64,000 bases of DNA from a virus. The notes under the pieces were generated by a model, which saw only the letters and a list, made by a program, of their open reading frames with translations, was not told the origin of the DNA and ran no database searches. Every line of letters begins with the position of its first letter. Position 1 is the first letter of the stretch. The stretch covers positions 1 through 64,000 of the IMG/VR virus record IMGVR_UViG_3300046820_000298. The stretch is one strand, 5' to 3'. The position numbers and the translations under genes were made by a program. Positions 54,197 to 61,014 of the stretch are shown here, piece after piece.

Positions 54197-54768
54197 CTAG
54201 TTATGTGTATTGATTTATTTAGTGGTCTAATCTTTTTGTAAACCCCGTCTCCTGATCTGCTGTCTCTTGCCCCAAACTCATTTGTATTTCCCTCTATTGT
54301 CTGCACTGAGTACTTCCCAATTGCATACACAATCCCTGTGTGCCCGATACTCTTGTATCTACCATTGGACATTTTGTTGTAGTAAGATAGGGTCATAACT
54401 AATACATCTCTCATAGAGTACTTCTGATAAAATCTCCCGTTAGTGTATATTACATCCTCTTTGTTGTAAGCACTTGGAGACCAACCAGTTATTGTGTTTG
54501 GGATACTACATTCACTAAGCATTGCCATAACAAAAAAGGAGCACCAAGCATATCCTGGCCTCCATCCTTGTTCGTACAATAATTTTTGAAGTTCAGAGTC
54601 AGAGAAACCTTTGTTGTTTCCCCCTTTCTCATGAACTCCTACATAGTTGTCTGCGGTAATTCTAACACAGTACCCGTTCCCGTAGCGATCATAACGAGCC
54701 ACAGAATTAGCAGGAAGGAAAGTAACAACCCAAAGTAGACAAGAAAGTATAATTTTATTTTTTGCCAT
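54181..54768 (-). CDS. Secreted CHAP / NlpC-P60-type endolysin (195 aa)
   Basis: An N-terminal signal sequence (residues 4-22, NKIILSCLLWVVTFLPAN) directs export. The catalytic domain carries the expected triad: C76 in GYAWCSFF, H143 in GHTGIVYA, and E159 with N161 in QTIEGNTN. The enzyme should cleave peptide or amide bonds of peptidoglycan in the periplasm. The first 43 codons overlap the end of the 148-aa membrane gene in another frame. Together with the holin-like and spanin-like genes it forms a lysis cassette. Confidence 0.8.
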   Translation of the reverse strand: MAKNKIILSCLLWVVTFLPANSVARYDRYGNGYCVRITADNYVGVHEKGGNNKGFSDSELQKLLYEQGWRPGYAWCSFFVMAMLSECSIPNTITGWSPSAYNKEDVIYTNGRFYQKYSMRDVLVMTLSYYNKMSNGRYKSIGHTGIVYAIGKYSVQTIEGNTNEFGARDSRSGDGVYKKIRPLNKSIHITRWRKG

Positions 54769-55085
54769 GCTGTAAGTTCTGCTCTTGCAGTCAGCCTCAT
54801 CTCTTTTGAGTAAAAGGCTTGTTGCAGTTTTCTAAAGTTAAAGTTTATTCCTAGGAATACTACAAAGTTAGCAAAAACTAATATCATTGCAGCCATCATA
54901 ACTTGCTGGAGATATTGTATTGATATCAATGGGTCTCCAAAGTAAGTCTCACTTAGGTATCCCCCGTATACAAATGCAAGGAATGCTAGTGGGATAGACC
55001 ATACCCCATCAAGGAGTTGAAGTCTGTATTTTATTGATTTGCTAATATAGCTATTTGAGTTTGTTCTCTTTTTAGTTTCACTCAT
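54639..55085 (-). CDS. Possible holin, three membrane helices (148 aa)
   Basis: Hydrophobic segments lie at about residues 28-48 (VWSIPLAFLAFVYGGYL), 60-85 (VMMAAMILVFANFVVFLGI) and 112-135 (YFLVYFGLLLSFLLILWLV). The protein lies directly before the endolysin and overlaps its signal-peptide coding region by 130 nt. Size and topology fit a holin, but families are too variable to be sure. Confidence 0.55.
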   Translation of the reverse strand: MSETKKRTNSNSYISKSIKYRLQLLDGVWSIPLAFLAFVYGGYLSETYFGDPLISIQYLQQVMMAAMILVFANFVVFLGINFNFRKLQQAFYSKEMRLTARAELTAWQKIKLYFLVYFGLLLSFLLILWLVMIATGTGTVLELPQTTM

Positions 55086-55097
55086 TTTTTATGTGTA

Positions 55098-55349
55098 TTA
55101 AATAGGCGGGTTAGTTAACAAAGTTATAAACTTTAAGAATGCATTGTTAGAGTTCTGATAAAGTAAGTCTGCAAATATAGCTACATTACTTGGATCTTGT
55201 AAAGCCGGGAAAGCTATTTCGTGTTCACTGTTGTTAGTATCAGGGTTTGCATCAACTATAAATACTATGTCTCCCCCAGTATCTTTTGATACAGTAAGCA
55301 CCCCTTTAAGTACTTGAGCTTCAGTGTCGTAAGTGTAAGTGTAAGCCAT
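55098..55349 (-). CDS. Hypothetical beta-rich protein (83 aa)
   Basis: A small acidic protein with strands such as QVLKGVLTVSKDTGGDIVFI, followed by a helix with ANFADLLYQ-like character (VAIFADLLYQNSNNAFLKF). It directly follows the 634-aa fibre gene (1-nt overlap). Possibly a fibre-associated or chaperone protein; no family recognised. Confidence 0.5.
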   Translation of the reverse strand: MAYTYTYDTEAQVLKGVLTVSKDTGGDIVFIVDANPDTNNSEHEIAFPALQDPSNVAIFADLLYQNSNNAFLKFITLLTNPPI

Positions 55350-57253
55350 TATATTGTCCAGATTGTTGTTATTGTAATTATAGTAGCCGATCCAACTGTG
55401 GTACTATTATTTTGAATCTTAATTGCTATTCTATCAGATGCAGCAACACTCACACTACCAGTAGCTGTAAATGTCCCAGCAGCACTACCAGCTGCTATTG
55501 TTAAAGCTAAGGATGTATCTGCTGTATTAGAACGTACAGTAAAGACAAGGCTTCCTGTTGCTGTCTGTGTATTGTTTGTTATTACTGTAATAGCTGATGC
55601 TGTTGCAGCAATCCCAAAAGCAGAAACCCTTACGTTTTCAGTAGAGTTACTTACTGAAGCTAATCCAGAGTAAGTAGTGGTGTTTATACCTACGTTAGTT
55701 CCCGGAGTAGCAACAAGAGCACTAGACCTAGATCCAGTTGTACTCCACGACCTGTTAGCACTTAAGTCATATGTAGTCCCATCAATAGTAAGTGTCCTTG
55801 TTGACGGAACTTTGTCATTAAATGTACTCCAATCTGTAGAACTGAGCTTACCTGTATTAGTAGCAGAGGCAGTAGGGAGGTTAAAAGTATGTGTAGTACT
55901 TGCTGAACTTATAGCAAAGTCAGTACCTGATGTTCCTGTAGCAAAAGTCTGAGTTGCCCCAGTCAATCCGTTAAGAGATGTTATTGCTGCACTAAGTGGA
56001 GTGTAACCTAGTATTGTTGAGATAGATGCAGTTTTCCACTGTGCAGGGGAGACTGAGTTATCATACCATAGTGTATCTTTTAATGATGGGGTTCTTGCTT
56101 GTACGTTATGTAGCTCATCTAACTCATACCCATTTTGTACTTTAACGTACATTCTCCCTGCAGAACCTGGGCTGGCTGTTGTAACAACACCAAGGTAGAC
56201 AAGGTGGTTAGGGGCATATGGTTTAACATTAGTTATAGACCCGGCTGTAGCTCCAAGATAAACTGTATCCCCATCAGCAAAAGTAGAAGTTGGGAGGATA
56301 CTTAATCCATCCAACAACCCTTGCATCATTATCAATCCTTTTTGGTTTGCAGCAATAGATGTAGATAACACAAGCCCTACTGTCTGAGCTGATGTAGCAT
56401 CTGCAGTGTTAGCTGCTCTTTTAACAGTCATTCTATCCCCGGTACCACTAAAAGCATAAACTGCTTGACCCTTAGTTAAAGTTACTGAGTCATCATTAGT
56501 TACATAACCAAGAAGTGTGTTAGGGGCTGTCCCAATGGCTTGGAATCCACCAAGAGTAGAGTTATAAATGCACAGCATCTCTCCTCCATTAACTATATCC
56601 CCACCTATTAAAGCCCCGTCATTGTTTCTATAGAGAGTTACTGCCCCAATAGAATTTATGTTTAATGTACATCCAGTAGTATTCCCATTAGTAAACCTAA
56701 TTAGATAAGCATCCCCATCATTGTAGGCTGTTACCCCTGTAAGAGTTACTGTGTAAGTATCTGTTCCTGAGGCTGTTCCGTGTAGAATTCCACTCCCAGT
56801 ACCTGCTCCAGCTATTGTAAAGCTTGGGTAAGTCCCAGTAACAGTTACCCCTGAAGTCCCAGTTAAGCTAACTACTTGGTCAGGAGCTGAGTTAGTTACA
56901 GTTATATTCCCTGATGTAGTAATAGGGTTAGTTCCAGACAATGAAATCCCAGTCCCAGCTGTTAGCTGTACTGATGTAACAGTTCCTGTACCTCCCCCAG
57001 AAGCTGATATAGTCAATATCCCATCAAGGTTAGTTATTGTAATCCCACTCCCAGCTTGGATTAAGTCAGTTAGATACTTAAATCTAAATGCATCCCTTCT
57101 TAAGCTGTTAGTGTAAGATGTAAGTACTTGGTTAGGGAAGATGTTATCAGTCCTCTTATAGTACAGCTCATTAGTAGTATCTACATCAAGCAGCTGTTTA
57201 AGGCTGATATCAACCTTAGTTATCTTATTTTGTTTATAGAAAGGGGATTGCAT
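55349..57253 (-). CDS. Tail fibre / receptor-binding protein (634 aa)
   Basis: The N-terminus (residues 1-60, MQSPFYKQNKITKVDISLKQ...) would attach to the virion. Gly/Thr/Ser-rich repeats of the type AGSGITITNLDGILTISASG and AGTGISLSGTNPITTSGNIT follow, typical of phage fibres. Around residues 245-400 is a beta domain found in several fibre proteins (LTKGQAVYAFSGTGDR; GLVLSTSIAANQKGLIMMQG). The C-terminus is Ser/Thr-rich. Host-range determinant by analogy. Confidence 0.75.
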   Translation of the reverse strand: MQSPFYKQNKITKVDISLKQLLDVDTTNELYYKRTDNIFPNQVLTSYTNSLRRDAFRFKYLTDLIQAGSGITITNLDGILTISASGGGTGTVTSVQLTAGTGISLSGTNPITTSGNITVTNSAPDQVVSLTGTSGVTVTGTYPSFTIAGAGTGSGILHGTASGTDTYTVTLTGVTAYNDGDAYLIRFTNGNTTGCTLNINSIGAVTLYRNNDGALIGGDIVNGGEMLCIYNSTLGGFQAIGTAPNTLLGYVTNDDSVTLTKGQAVYAFSGTGDRMTVKRAANTADATSAQTVGLVLSTSIAANQKGLIMMQGLLDGLSILPTSTFADGDTVYLGATAGSITNVKPYAPNHLVYLGVVTTASPGSAGRMYVKVQNGYELDELHNVQARTPSLKDTLWYDNSVSPAQWKTASISTILGYTPLSAAITSLNGLTGATQTFATGTSGTDFAISSASTTHTFNLPTASATNTGKLSSTDWSTFNDKVPSTRTLTIDGTTYDLSANRSWSTTGSRSSALVATPGTNVGINTTTYSGLASVSNSTENVRVSAFGIAATASAITVITNNTQTATGSLVFTVRSNTADTSLALTIAAGSAAGTFTATGSVSVAASDRIAIKIQNNSTTVGSATIITITTIWTI

Positions 57254-57483
57254 TAGTTTTTCTTAGCTTGGGCTTGTATCCTTAGATGAGTCTTCTCTTG
57301 TTCTGCTGCCATGATAGCCATGATACCTCGTAGCTCCTCATATGAAAACTGGCACACAAACTTCTCCTCTTCATCCAAAAACTGCACAACTTTATCATCT
57401 ACATATACTCCCATGTAGGTTAGACACTCATCCCCAGTTGTAAACGGAGGTTGATACAATCCTGTTTTAATGGTGGTAGGCAT
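57253..57483 (-). CDS. Hypothetical protein upstream of fibre gene (76 aa)
   Basis: The frame extends to 57540, but the ATG at 57483 (MPTTIKTGLYQPPFTTGDE) is preferred because the 19-residue extension is hydrophobic and looks untranslated. It has VQFLDEEEKFVCQFSYEELR, and the stop overlaps the fibre start (TAATG). Small and acidic, it may be a fibre chaperone or adapter; unknown. Confidence 0.55.
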   Translation of the reverse strand: MPTTIKTGLYQPPFTTGDECLTYMGVYVDDKVVQFLDEEEKFVCQFSYEELRGIMAIMAAEQEKTHLRIQAQAKKN

Positions 57484-57570
57484 AAAATTGTACTTTAAAA
57501 TTTTAGATAAAAGTACAAAAACTTTCCCAATTGGGCACACCTATCCCCTTAGAGATTTTTTTGTTTAAAA

Positions 57571-57639
57571 TTAACTTTCAGTTTTGCCGTTTTTAGCCTT
57601 CGGTGGGACGTTCCATTCTTCCCTATAGTCTTTATCCAC
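57571..57639 (-). CDS. Possible micro-ORF with GTG start (22 aa)
   Basis: A stop-bounded reading frame with a protein-like composition (DYREEWNVPPKAKNGKTES) opening at GTG. It lies in the 321-nt stretch between the 76-aa and 46-aa genes, where I find nothing else convincing. There is no clear ribosome binding site. Could be chance. Confidence 0.2.
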   Translation of the reverse strand: MDKDYREEWNVPPKAKNGKTES

Positions 57640-57804
57640 CCCAAAACCTTATGTCAATTCTTTTTCTGCAACTATCGGGGACAACTTTTGTACTCTATGT
57701 TATTGAAAGTGAGTACAATAGAACCCAACGTCTGACCCCCTACTTACCTTTTGGCCCTCAGGGGTGATCATTCCATTGAATGGTTGCTAGGCAAAGTTAG
57801 ACAA

Positions 57805-57945
57805 TTATCCTTGCCCCTGTGACATTTTTTTATAAAGTTTTGAACTTTTAAGTTTAGAACTCTTTTTCTTAGCATGTACCCCTGGACGTTTCTTTCTAGT
57901 GTTAGGACTGAACCCATTGACTGTGTTTACTTTAGCTTTAGCCAT
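57805..57945 (-). CDS. Small basic conserved phage protein (46 aa)
   Basis: Too short for normal ORF cut-offs, but it has a clean ATG start and TAA stop and a very basic sequence, MAKAKVNTVNGFSPNTRKKR followed by PGVHAKKKSSKLKSSKLYKK and a GQG ending. I know the KRPGVHAKxKxSxxKxSKxYKKxxxGQG pattern from many Bacteroidota phages. It is the first late gene on the minus strand and has a TAAATTTG box 16 nt upstream. Ribosomal-protein-like composition suggests RNA or DNA binding. Confidence 0.8.
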   Translation of the reverse strand: MAKAKVNTVNGFSPNTRKKRPGVHAKKKSSKLKSSKLYKKMSQGQG

Positions 57946-57961
57946 TTTGTTTATTTTGTCA

Positions 57962-57969
57962 CAAATTTA
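57962..57969 (-). promoter_or_regulatory. Putative -7 box heading the late arm
   Basis: The minus strand reads TAAATTTG, matching TAnnTTTG, 16 nt before the 46-aa gene and inside the 90-nt divergent region. The -33 part is weak. It could start the leftward transcript. Confidence 0.5.
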
Positions 57970-58035
57970 ATATGAAAAATGTTACGAACTTTGATTATCT
58001 TCGTGACCTAACAATTTAACCCAAATCTAAATCTC

Positions 58036-58356
58036 ATGTTCCCAATCACATCAACTAACGAGGAGAAAGTTCTCGTATCTATCAATCCAACTACTGCTGC
58101 TGGAAATCCTGCAACTGTTGACGGAGTTCCAACTTGGACTGTTGTCGAAGGTGACGCAACTGTAGAATTATCTGGTGATGGCCTTTCTGCTTACATCATC
58201 TCTGGTTCAGCTAACGTAGTTAACATGATCGAAATATCAGCTGATGCTGACCTCGATGCTGAAGAAGTTCGTACTATTACTGAAACTATCGTTTACACAG
58301 TAGTTGCTGCTGAGGCTCAAGCTCTCGGAATCAATGCTGCTGTTGAACCTAAGTAA
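58036..58356 (+). CDS. Ig-like small protein, high-expression type (106 aa)
   Basis: The sequence alternates beta strands: EKVLVSINPTTAAGNPATVDG, PTWTVVEGDATVEL, and ...TITETIVYTVVAAEAQAL. It resembles Ig-like (Big-type) domains common in Bacteroidota phages. Codons are markedly C-ending and regular, unlike the late genes, suggesting strong expression. It is the first gene of the plus arm, 90 nt from the divergent late gene. A capsid decoration or carbohydrate-binding role is possible; not proven. Confidence 0.6.
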   Translation: MFPITSTNEEKVLVSINPTTAAGNPATVDGVPTWTVVEGDATVELSGDGLSAYIISGSANVVNMIEISADADLDAEEVRTITETIVYTVVAAEAQALGINAAVEPK

Positions 58357-58368
58357 TCTTAAACTAAG

Positions 58369-58674
58369 ATGAATCTTAACGTATACTTTGACAATGCAAC
58401 TGTCTACAACTTTGAAAAACTCGACGTTAGTGTTGGGGAAAAGTTTAAAGTAGAAGCAGTTAATGCCCCTGCTGGAATTGCATGGTTCTTTGATAATGAC
58501 CCAGTTATAGAAGCTGAAACTATGGAGAATCAAGCAATCATTACAGCAGCTAAAGAAGGATTGACTAACGTGCTTTTTGTAATGAACAATAGCCAAGTTA
58601 TCCACAAGTTTACTATTAACGTAGTAAATCCCGTAAATTTGAATCCCGTAGTTCTAAACGTAGAACTAAAATAA
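58369..58674 (+). CDS. Ig-like small protein (101 aa)
   Basis: A beta-rich protein with N-terminal LNVYFDNATVYNFEKLDVSV and a C-terminal KFTINVVNPVNLNPVVLNVE strand. It lies 12 nt after the other Ig-like gene, and the pair is followed by a strong terminator, so they form a short two-gene transcript. It probably arose by duplication or pairing with the first. Function unknown. Confidence 0.6.
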   Translation: MNLNVYFDNATVYNFEKLDVSVGEKFKVEAVNAPAGIAWFFDNDPVIEAETMENQAIITAAKEGLTNVLFVMNNSQVIHKFTINVVNPVNLNPVVLNVELK

Positions 58675-58697
58675 ATTCCGTTCTTACCCTAAGAATT

Positions 58698-58726
58698 AGC
58701 CTCCTTAATTGGGGGCTTTTTCTTTT
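58698..58726 (+). terminator. Terminator after the two Ig-like genes
   Basis: AGCCTCC-TTAATT-GGGGGCT (one G-T pair) followed by TTTTTCTTTT, 24 nt after the stop codon. Confidence 0.85.
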
Positions 58727-58747
58727 CCCTAAAATCCCATTATTGTA

Positions 58748-58765
58748 TGATTTATCCGTCATTAA
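58748..58765 (+). repeat. Direct repeat, copy 1
   Basis: TGATTTATCCGTCATTAA; 15 of 18 positions match copy 2 at 58789-58806. The end of this copy (GTCATTAA) is also the left arm of an 8-bp inverted repeat with 58781-58788. Confidence 0.6.
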
Positions 58766-58788
58766 GCCTTAATTCCGTGGTTAATGAC
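58758..58788. repeat. Inverted repeat GTCATTAA / TTAATGAC
   Basis: Perfect 8-bp arms with a 15-nt loop. It lies between the two direct repeats and may be an operator, origin element or RNA hairpin. There is no T-run after it, so it is not a standard terminator. Confidence 0.5.
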
Positions 58789-58806
58789 TGATTTATCACA
58801 CATTAA
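58789..58806 (+). repeat. Direct repeat, copy 2
   Basis: TGATTTATCACACATTAA; begins 41 nt after copy 1. The tract after it is strongly AT-rich (58801-58855). Confidence 0.6.
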
Positions 58807-58881
58807 ATTTTCTAGCTGGTTAAAAATTTTTTAGTTGGAAATTTTTTGAGAGTGTTGTCCTACGTATTCAAAGACCCCCAC

Positions 58882-58889
58882 TAACTTTG
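58882..58889 (+). promoter_or_regulatory. Putative -7 box (TAACTTTG) before the 52-aa gene
   Basis: A full TAnnTTTG match followed at once by a GCGGAG/CTCCGC hairpin (58890-58910) and the ATG at 58921. No -33 TTG lies at 19-20 nt. The mRNA would begin with the hairpin, which may stabilise its 5' end. Confidence 0.4.
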
Positions 58890-58920
58890 GCGGAGCAAAC
58901 TTCCCTCCGCATCATTTGCT

Positions 58921-59079
58921 ATGAAATCAGCATACTTGTCAGAACGTACTGGCACCCTCGTTATCACCGATCGTACTTGGACTGATGCAGGTCCATCGGA
59001 GAAGTCTTACTTCATCCGTGCTACGGACTCTGACTACCAGCAAGCCATCGACTGGGCTACATCCAAAGGACTCTTATGA
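58921..59079 (+). CDS. Small unlisted protein (52 aa)
   Basis: An ATG-to-TGA frame with C-ending, highly biased codons like the neighbouring Ig-like genes, and a protein-like sequence: MKSAYLSERTGTLVITDRTW, then SYFIRATDSDYQQAIDWATS. It has an upstream -7 box and leader hairpin, and its stop lies in a hairpin (59063-59089). Function unknown; composition suggests a small soluble alpha/beta protein. Confidence 0.65.
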   Translation: MKSAYLSERTGTLVITDRTWTDAGPSEKSYFIRATDSDYQQAIDWATSKGLL

Positions 59080-59089
59080 GTCCCTTTGG
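59063..59089 (+). terminator. Hairpin over the stop codon of the 52-aa gene
   Basis: CCAAAGGACTC-TTAT-GAGTCCCTTTGG, 11 bp with one bulged C. The stop TGA is inside it. Only a short T-rich stretch (TTGTT) follows, so it may be a processing or protective structure rather than a terminator. Confidence 0.45.
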
Positions 59090-59206
59090 GTTGTTAGCCA
59101 GAGGTTAGAATAACCACTAACTAACTAGCCAACTAACTAATAACTAATTGATTAGAGTCAGATGGAAGGACGAGAGTATATGTCCCAACTCATCACACTC
59201 TAATTC

Positions 59207-59353
59207 GTGGGGTAGAATAGTAATCACCAAATTGATTGCATCATATTCTATCCCACTTTCTCTCATTGCATTCAGTTGTAATACCTTGTGTAAGTCCTAA
59301 ACTTAATCGTTACCTATTAAGTCTTACGTAGATACTTCTCTACATTATGTAAG
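59207..59353 (+). ncRNA. Candidate structured noncoding RNA
   Basis: This lies in a 368-nt stretch (59080-59447) without a convincing gene. Stem 1: GTGGGGTAGAATA (59207-59219) pairs with TATTCTATCCCAC (59244-59256), 13 bp with one G-T, and contains a small inner stem. Stem 2: CTTAAT/ATTAAG at 59302-59321. Stem 3: CTTAC and GTAGA pair with TCTAC and GTAAG (59323-59353) around a 5-nt bulge. No tRNA features. Could be a leader or a regulatory RNA. Just before it, 59114-59155 is a run of ACTAACTAA-type repeats. Confidence 0.35.
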
Positions 59354-59447
59354 CAGGGTGTTTAGGGTTCTAGTGTTTAATCACAAAAGACTATTACAAC
59401 TGTTTGCTTTCTTGTATCGTAAACAATAACTCATCAATAACACAATC

Positions 59448-59660
59448 ATGAAAAGACCATTTGATTTCCTCAAGACTATTGCTGAACTAGCAATCGTTGC
59501 TATTGTACTATTCATTGCTCCGGCAATTGTACATTCAGCAGTAACACTAGACTTTACTCATTACCTCAATGACCTATCATCTAGTGCTTACTGTGGTATC
59601 ATGTCCTTTGTATCCTTCTTCGGTACTCTATTCTTTATCGTAGTTGAAACAGAAAACTAA
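59448..59660 (+). CDS. Small two-helix membrane protein (70 aa)
   Basis: Two hydrophobic segments (TIAELAIVAIVLFIAPAIV, about 10-28, and a second at ~48-66) with short polar ends: an inner-membrane protein. It starts after AACACAATC-ATG, without Shine-Dalgarno. It is the first of three small membrane genes in a row, which may modify the host envelope or exclude other phages; inference. Confidence 0.6.
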   Translation: MKRPFDFLKTIAELAIVAIVLFIAPAIVHSAVTLDFTHYLNDLSSSAYCGIMSFVSFFGTLFFIVVETEN

Positions 59661-59672
59661 TTCTATCACACT

Positions 59673-59873
59673 ATGAGAGAAGATAAGTACAATTTTGCAG
59701 AGACTACCACATTCTATGCACTCATTATCATTGGCATTACACTGATGATAATCTTCATGACATCTTGTAGTCAGACCCAACATGGGTTTGACTATAAGTC
59801 TCATGCTAAATCAAATGCTGAGTGGAAACACAAAGCTGAACACAACAATCTCCCAAAATGTAATCGTCATTAA
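59673..59873 (+). CDS. Small putative lipoprotein (66 aa)
   Basis: One transmembrane/signal segment (YALIIIGITLMIIFMTSCSQ) ends in a lipobox-like FMTSC-S, so Cys32 may be lipidated. The tail is polar and His/Lys-rich. It is placed 12 nt after the previous membrane gene. Lipoprotein status is uncertain because the N-terminal region before the segment is 14 residues and not strongly basic. Confidence 0.5.
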   Translation: MREDKYNFAETTTFYALIIIGITLMIIFMTSCSQTQHGFDYKSHAKSNAEWKHKAEHNNLPKCNRH

Positions 59874-59874
59874 C

Positions 59875-59973
59875 ATGAATGAAACAACTAAAGACATTCT
59901 GCTATTCGTAGCAGGCTTCCTAGTATCAGCAGCAATCACAGTTATGTGGTTGGTAATAGGAGCAATTATATAG
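59875..59973 (+). CDS. Tiny single-span membrane protein (32 aa)
   Basis: A longer frame opens at 59782, but it would overlap the lipoprotein gene; the ATG at 59875 follows that gene's stop at once. The product is MNETTKDILLFVAGFLVSAA plus ITVMWLVIGAII: one transmembrane helix. A terminator hairpin overlaps the stop codon. Confidence 0.5.
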   Translation: MNETTKDILLFVAGFLVSAAITVMWLVIGAII

Positions 59974-59990
59974 GGGTTCAATCCCCTTTT
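59972..59990 (+). terminator. Terminator after the small membrane genes
   Basis: AGGGG-TTCAAT-CCCCT followed by TTT. It resembles a tRNA T-arm, but no tRNA surrounds it. Confidence 0.65.
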
Positions 59991-60089
59991 ACTAATGCAG
60001 CCATCGAAAGATGAGAGTCACAAGCCTCTATAAATGCAGAGTGGTAAACAATTTATTCATTAACTTTTTTAATTTAAATCATCAAAATC

Positions 60090-60698
60090 ATGATGAACAA
60101 CACAATCAACAGTGGCTCATTGCAAGGATTGCAAGCTGGCCAAACCCTTCTCGTTTCAGCTCGTAAAGTAGCTGGTAACAAAGTTCAATTGGAATTTGCT
60201 GAGATTGTCAGAACACAGTCTACTGCAGCAAGTCCACTTGCTCTATTCAACAAATCAGACGATCGTTTCTCACAAGGAGGTGCTCGTCGTGCTTGGTTGA
60301 CTGCTGAGCCTAAGGATGCAAGTGCTTACTTGTCTATTGATGTTACTGATTCCAATCCTAATTGGACAGTAGATTCAATGGGACGTGAAGTACTCTCTTT
60401 GAACATCCTCAATCCAGTAGCTAACATTTCTGGAGAGCAGATTCCACTTAAGTTGGAGGTTGTAGAAACTACTACACCAACTGAGTATCAAGCTGCTAAC
60501 TTGGAGACAGCTGCCAAGCGTCGTGGTAAAGATGGTGATTTCATTACTCACAAGGGAATGTACATCTTTGCTAACACACGTATTGCTTTTCACAAAGCAA
60601 ATCACGTATTCCTCGAGGCTGATGCAGCTGCAACTACTACTAAGATGAGTGGTATTCCAGCAGGTGTTGACTTCAGCACAGGAGAGATATTCAGCTAA
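60090..60698 (+). CDS. Unknown early protein, possibly abundant (202 aa)
   Basis: The start may be the ATG at 60090 or 60093; there is no Shine-Dalgarno. The protein is soluble and beta-rich (LLVSARKVAGNKVQLEFAEI; YLSIDVTDSNPNWTVDSMG) with a basic middle (AAKRRGKDGDF). It has its own gap and a strong terminator and uses regular codons, so it is probably made in quantity. A single-stranded DNA-binding role near DNA polymerase is conceivable, but no OB-fold hallmark or acidic tail is seen. Unknown. Confidence 0.6.
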   Translation: MMNNTINSGSLQGLQAGQTLLVSARKVAGNKVQLEFAEIVRTQSTAASPLALFNKSDDRFSQGGARRAWLTAEPKDASAYLSIDVTDSNPNWTVDSMGREVLSLNILNPVANISGEQIPLKLEVVETTTPTEYQAANLETAAKRRGKDGDFITHKGMYIFANTRIAFHKANHVFLEADAAATTTKMSGIPAGVDFSTGEIFS

Positions 60699-60717
60699 TC
60701 ATTTAGTTGAATAGTAA

Positions 60718-60750
60718 ATCAGGGTGGGCTTTATAGCTCATCCTGATTTT
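60718..60750 (+). terminator. Terminator after the 202-aa gene
   Basis: ATCAGGGTGGGC-TTTATA-GCTCATCCTGAT: a 12-bp stem with two G-T pairs, followed by TTTTATT. Confidence 0.85.
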
Positions 60751-60773
60751 ATTCTTCATTTAATTCTATTAAA

Positions 60774-60869
60774 ATGAAACTAACAACGAAGCTAGTTATA
60801 GCTCTCATTTTGTCATTAATCGTAGGGGCATCTGTCTCTATGCTATGGAGCATTGCATTCCATAACTAA
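60774..60869 (+). CDS. Tiny membrane protein (31 aa)
   Basis: MKLTTKLVIALILSLIVGAS then VSMLWSIAFHN: one hydrophobic helix after a basic start, ATG to TAA. It lies alone between a terminator and the structured tract at 60904-60980. It has the look of the other small membrane genes nearby. Real-gene status is moderate. Confidence 0.45.
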   Translation: MKLTTKLVIALILSLIVGASVSMLWSIAFHN

Positions 60870-60903
60870 AAACATTATCCTCTCATAGCAAATAAAAGGA
60901 AGG

Positions 60904-60980
60904 CAGTAGTAAGCATCAAAAGCAAGGTTTTAGAGGAGCCTTGCTGCTTATTGCTGTATAGTTACCTGCATTTTATGCAG
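60904..60980 (+). ncRNA. Candidate structured RNA upstream of the polymerase operon
   Basis: Outer stem CAGTAGTAAGC (60904-60914) with GCTTATTGCTG (60946-60956), 11 bp with two G-T pairs; inner stem AGCAAGG/CCTTGCT (60921-60927 with 60939-60945). The 3' arms are contiguous, and a 6-nt A-rich bulge (ATCAAA) lies on the 5' side. A third perfect hairpin, CTGCAT-TTT-ATGCAG, is at 60966-60980. It lies 35 nt before the 77-aa gene that leads into DNA polymerase. It could be a regulatory leader. Confidence 0.4.
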
Positions 60981-61014
60981 CAATTAATCACGAAACAATT
61001 AAACTAGTATAGAA

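Noticed and set aside
57651-57767. Plus-strand 38-aa frame beginning MSILFLQLSG
   Set aside because: No ribosome binding site or promoter, composition not convincing, and it opposes the late operon leader.
59114-59155. ACTAACTAA-type repeats as an iteron array
   Set aside because: Units are short, irregular and low-complexity; noted only as part of the noncoding tract.
59955-60000. tRNA-like T-arm (GGGGTTCAATCCCC)
   Set aside because: No matching acceptor, D or anticodon stems around it; the hairpin plus T-run is better explained as a terminator.
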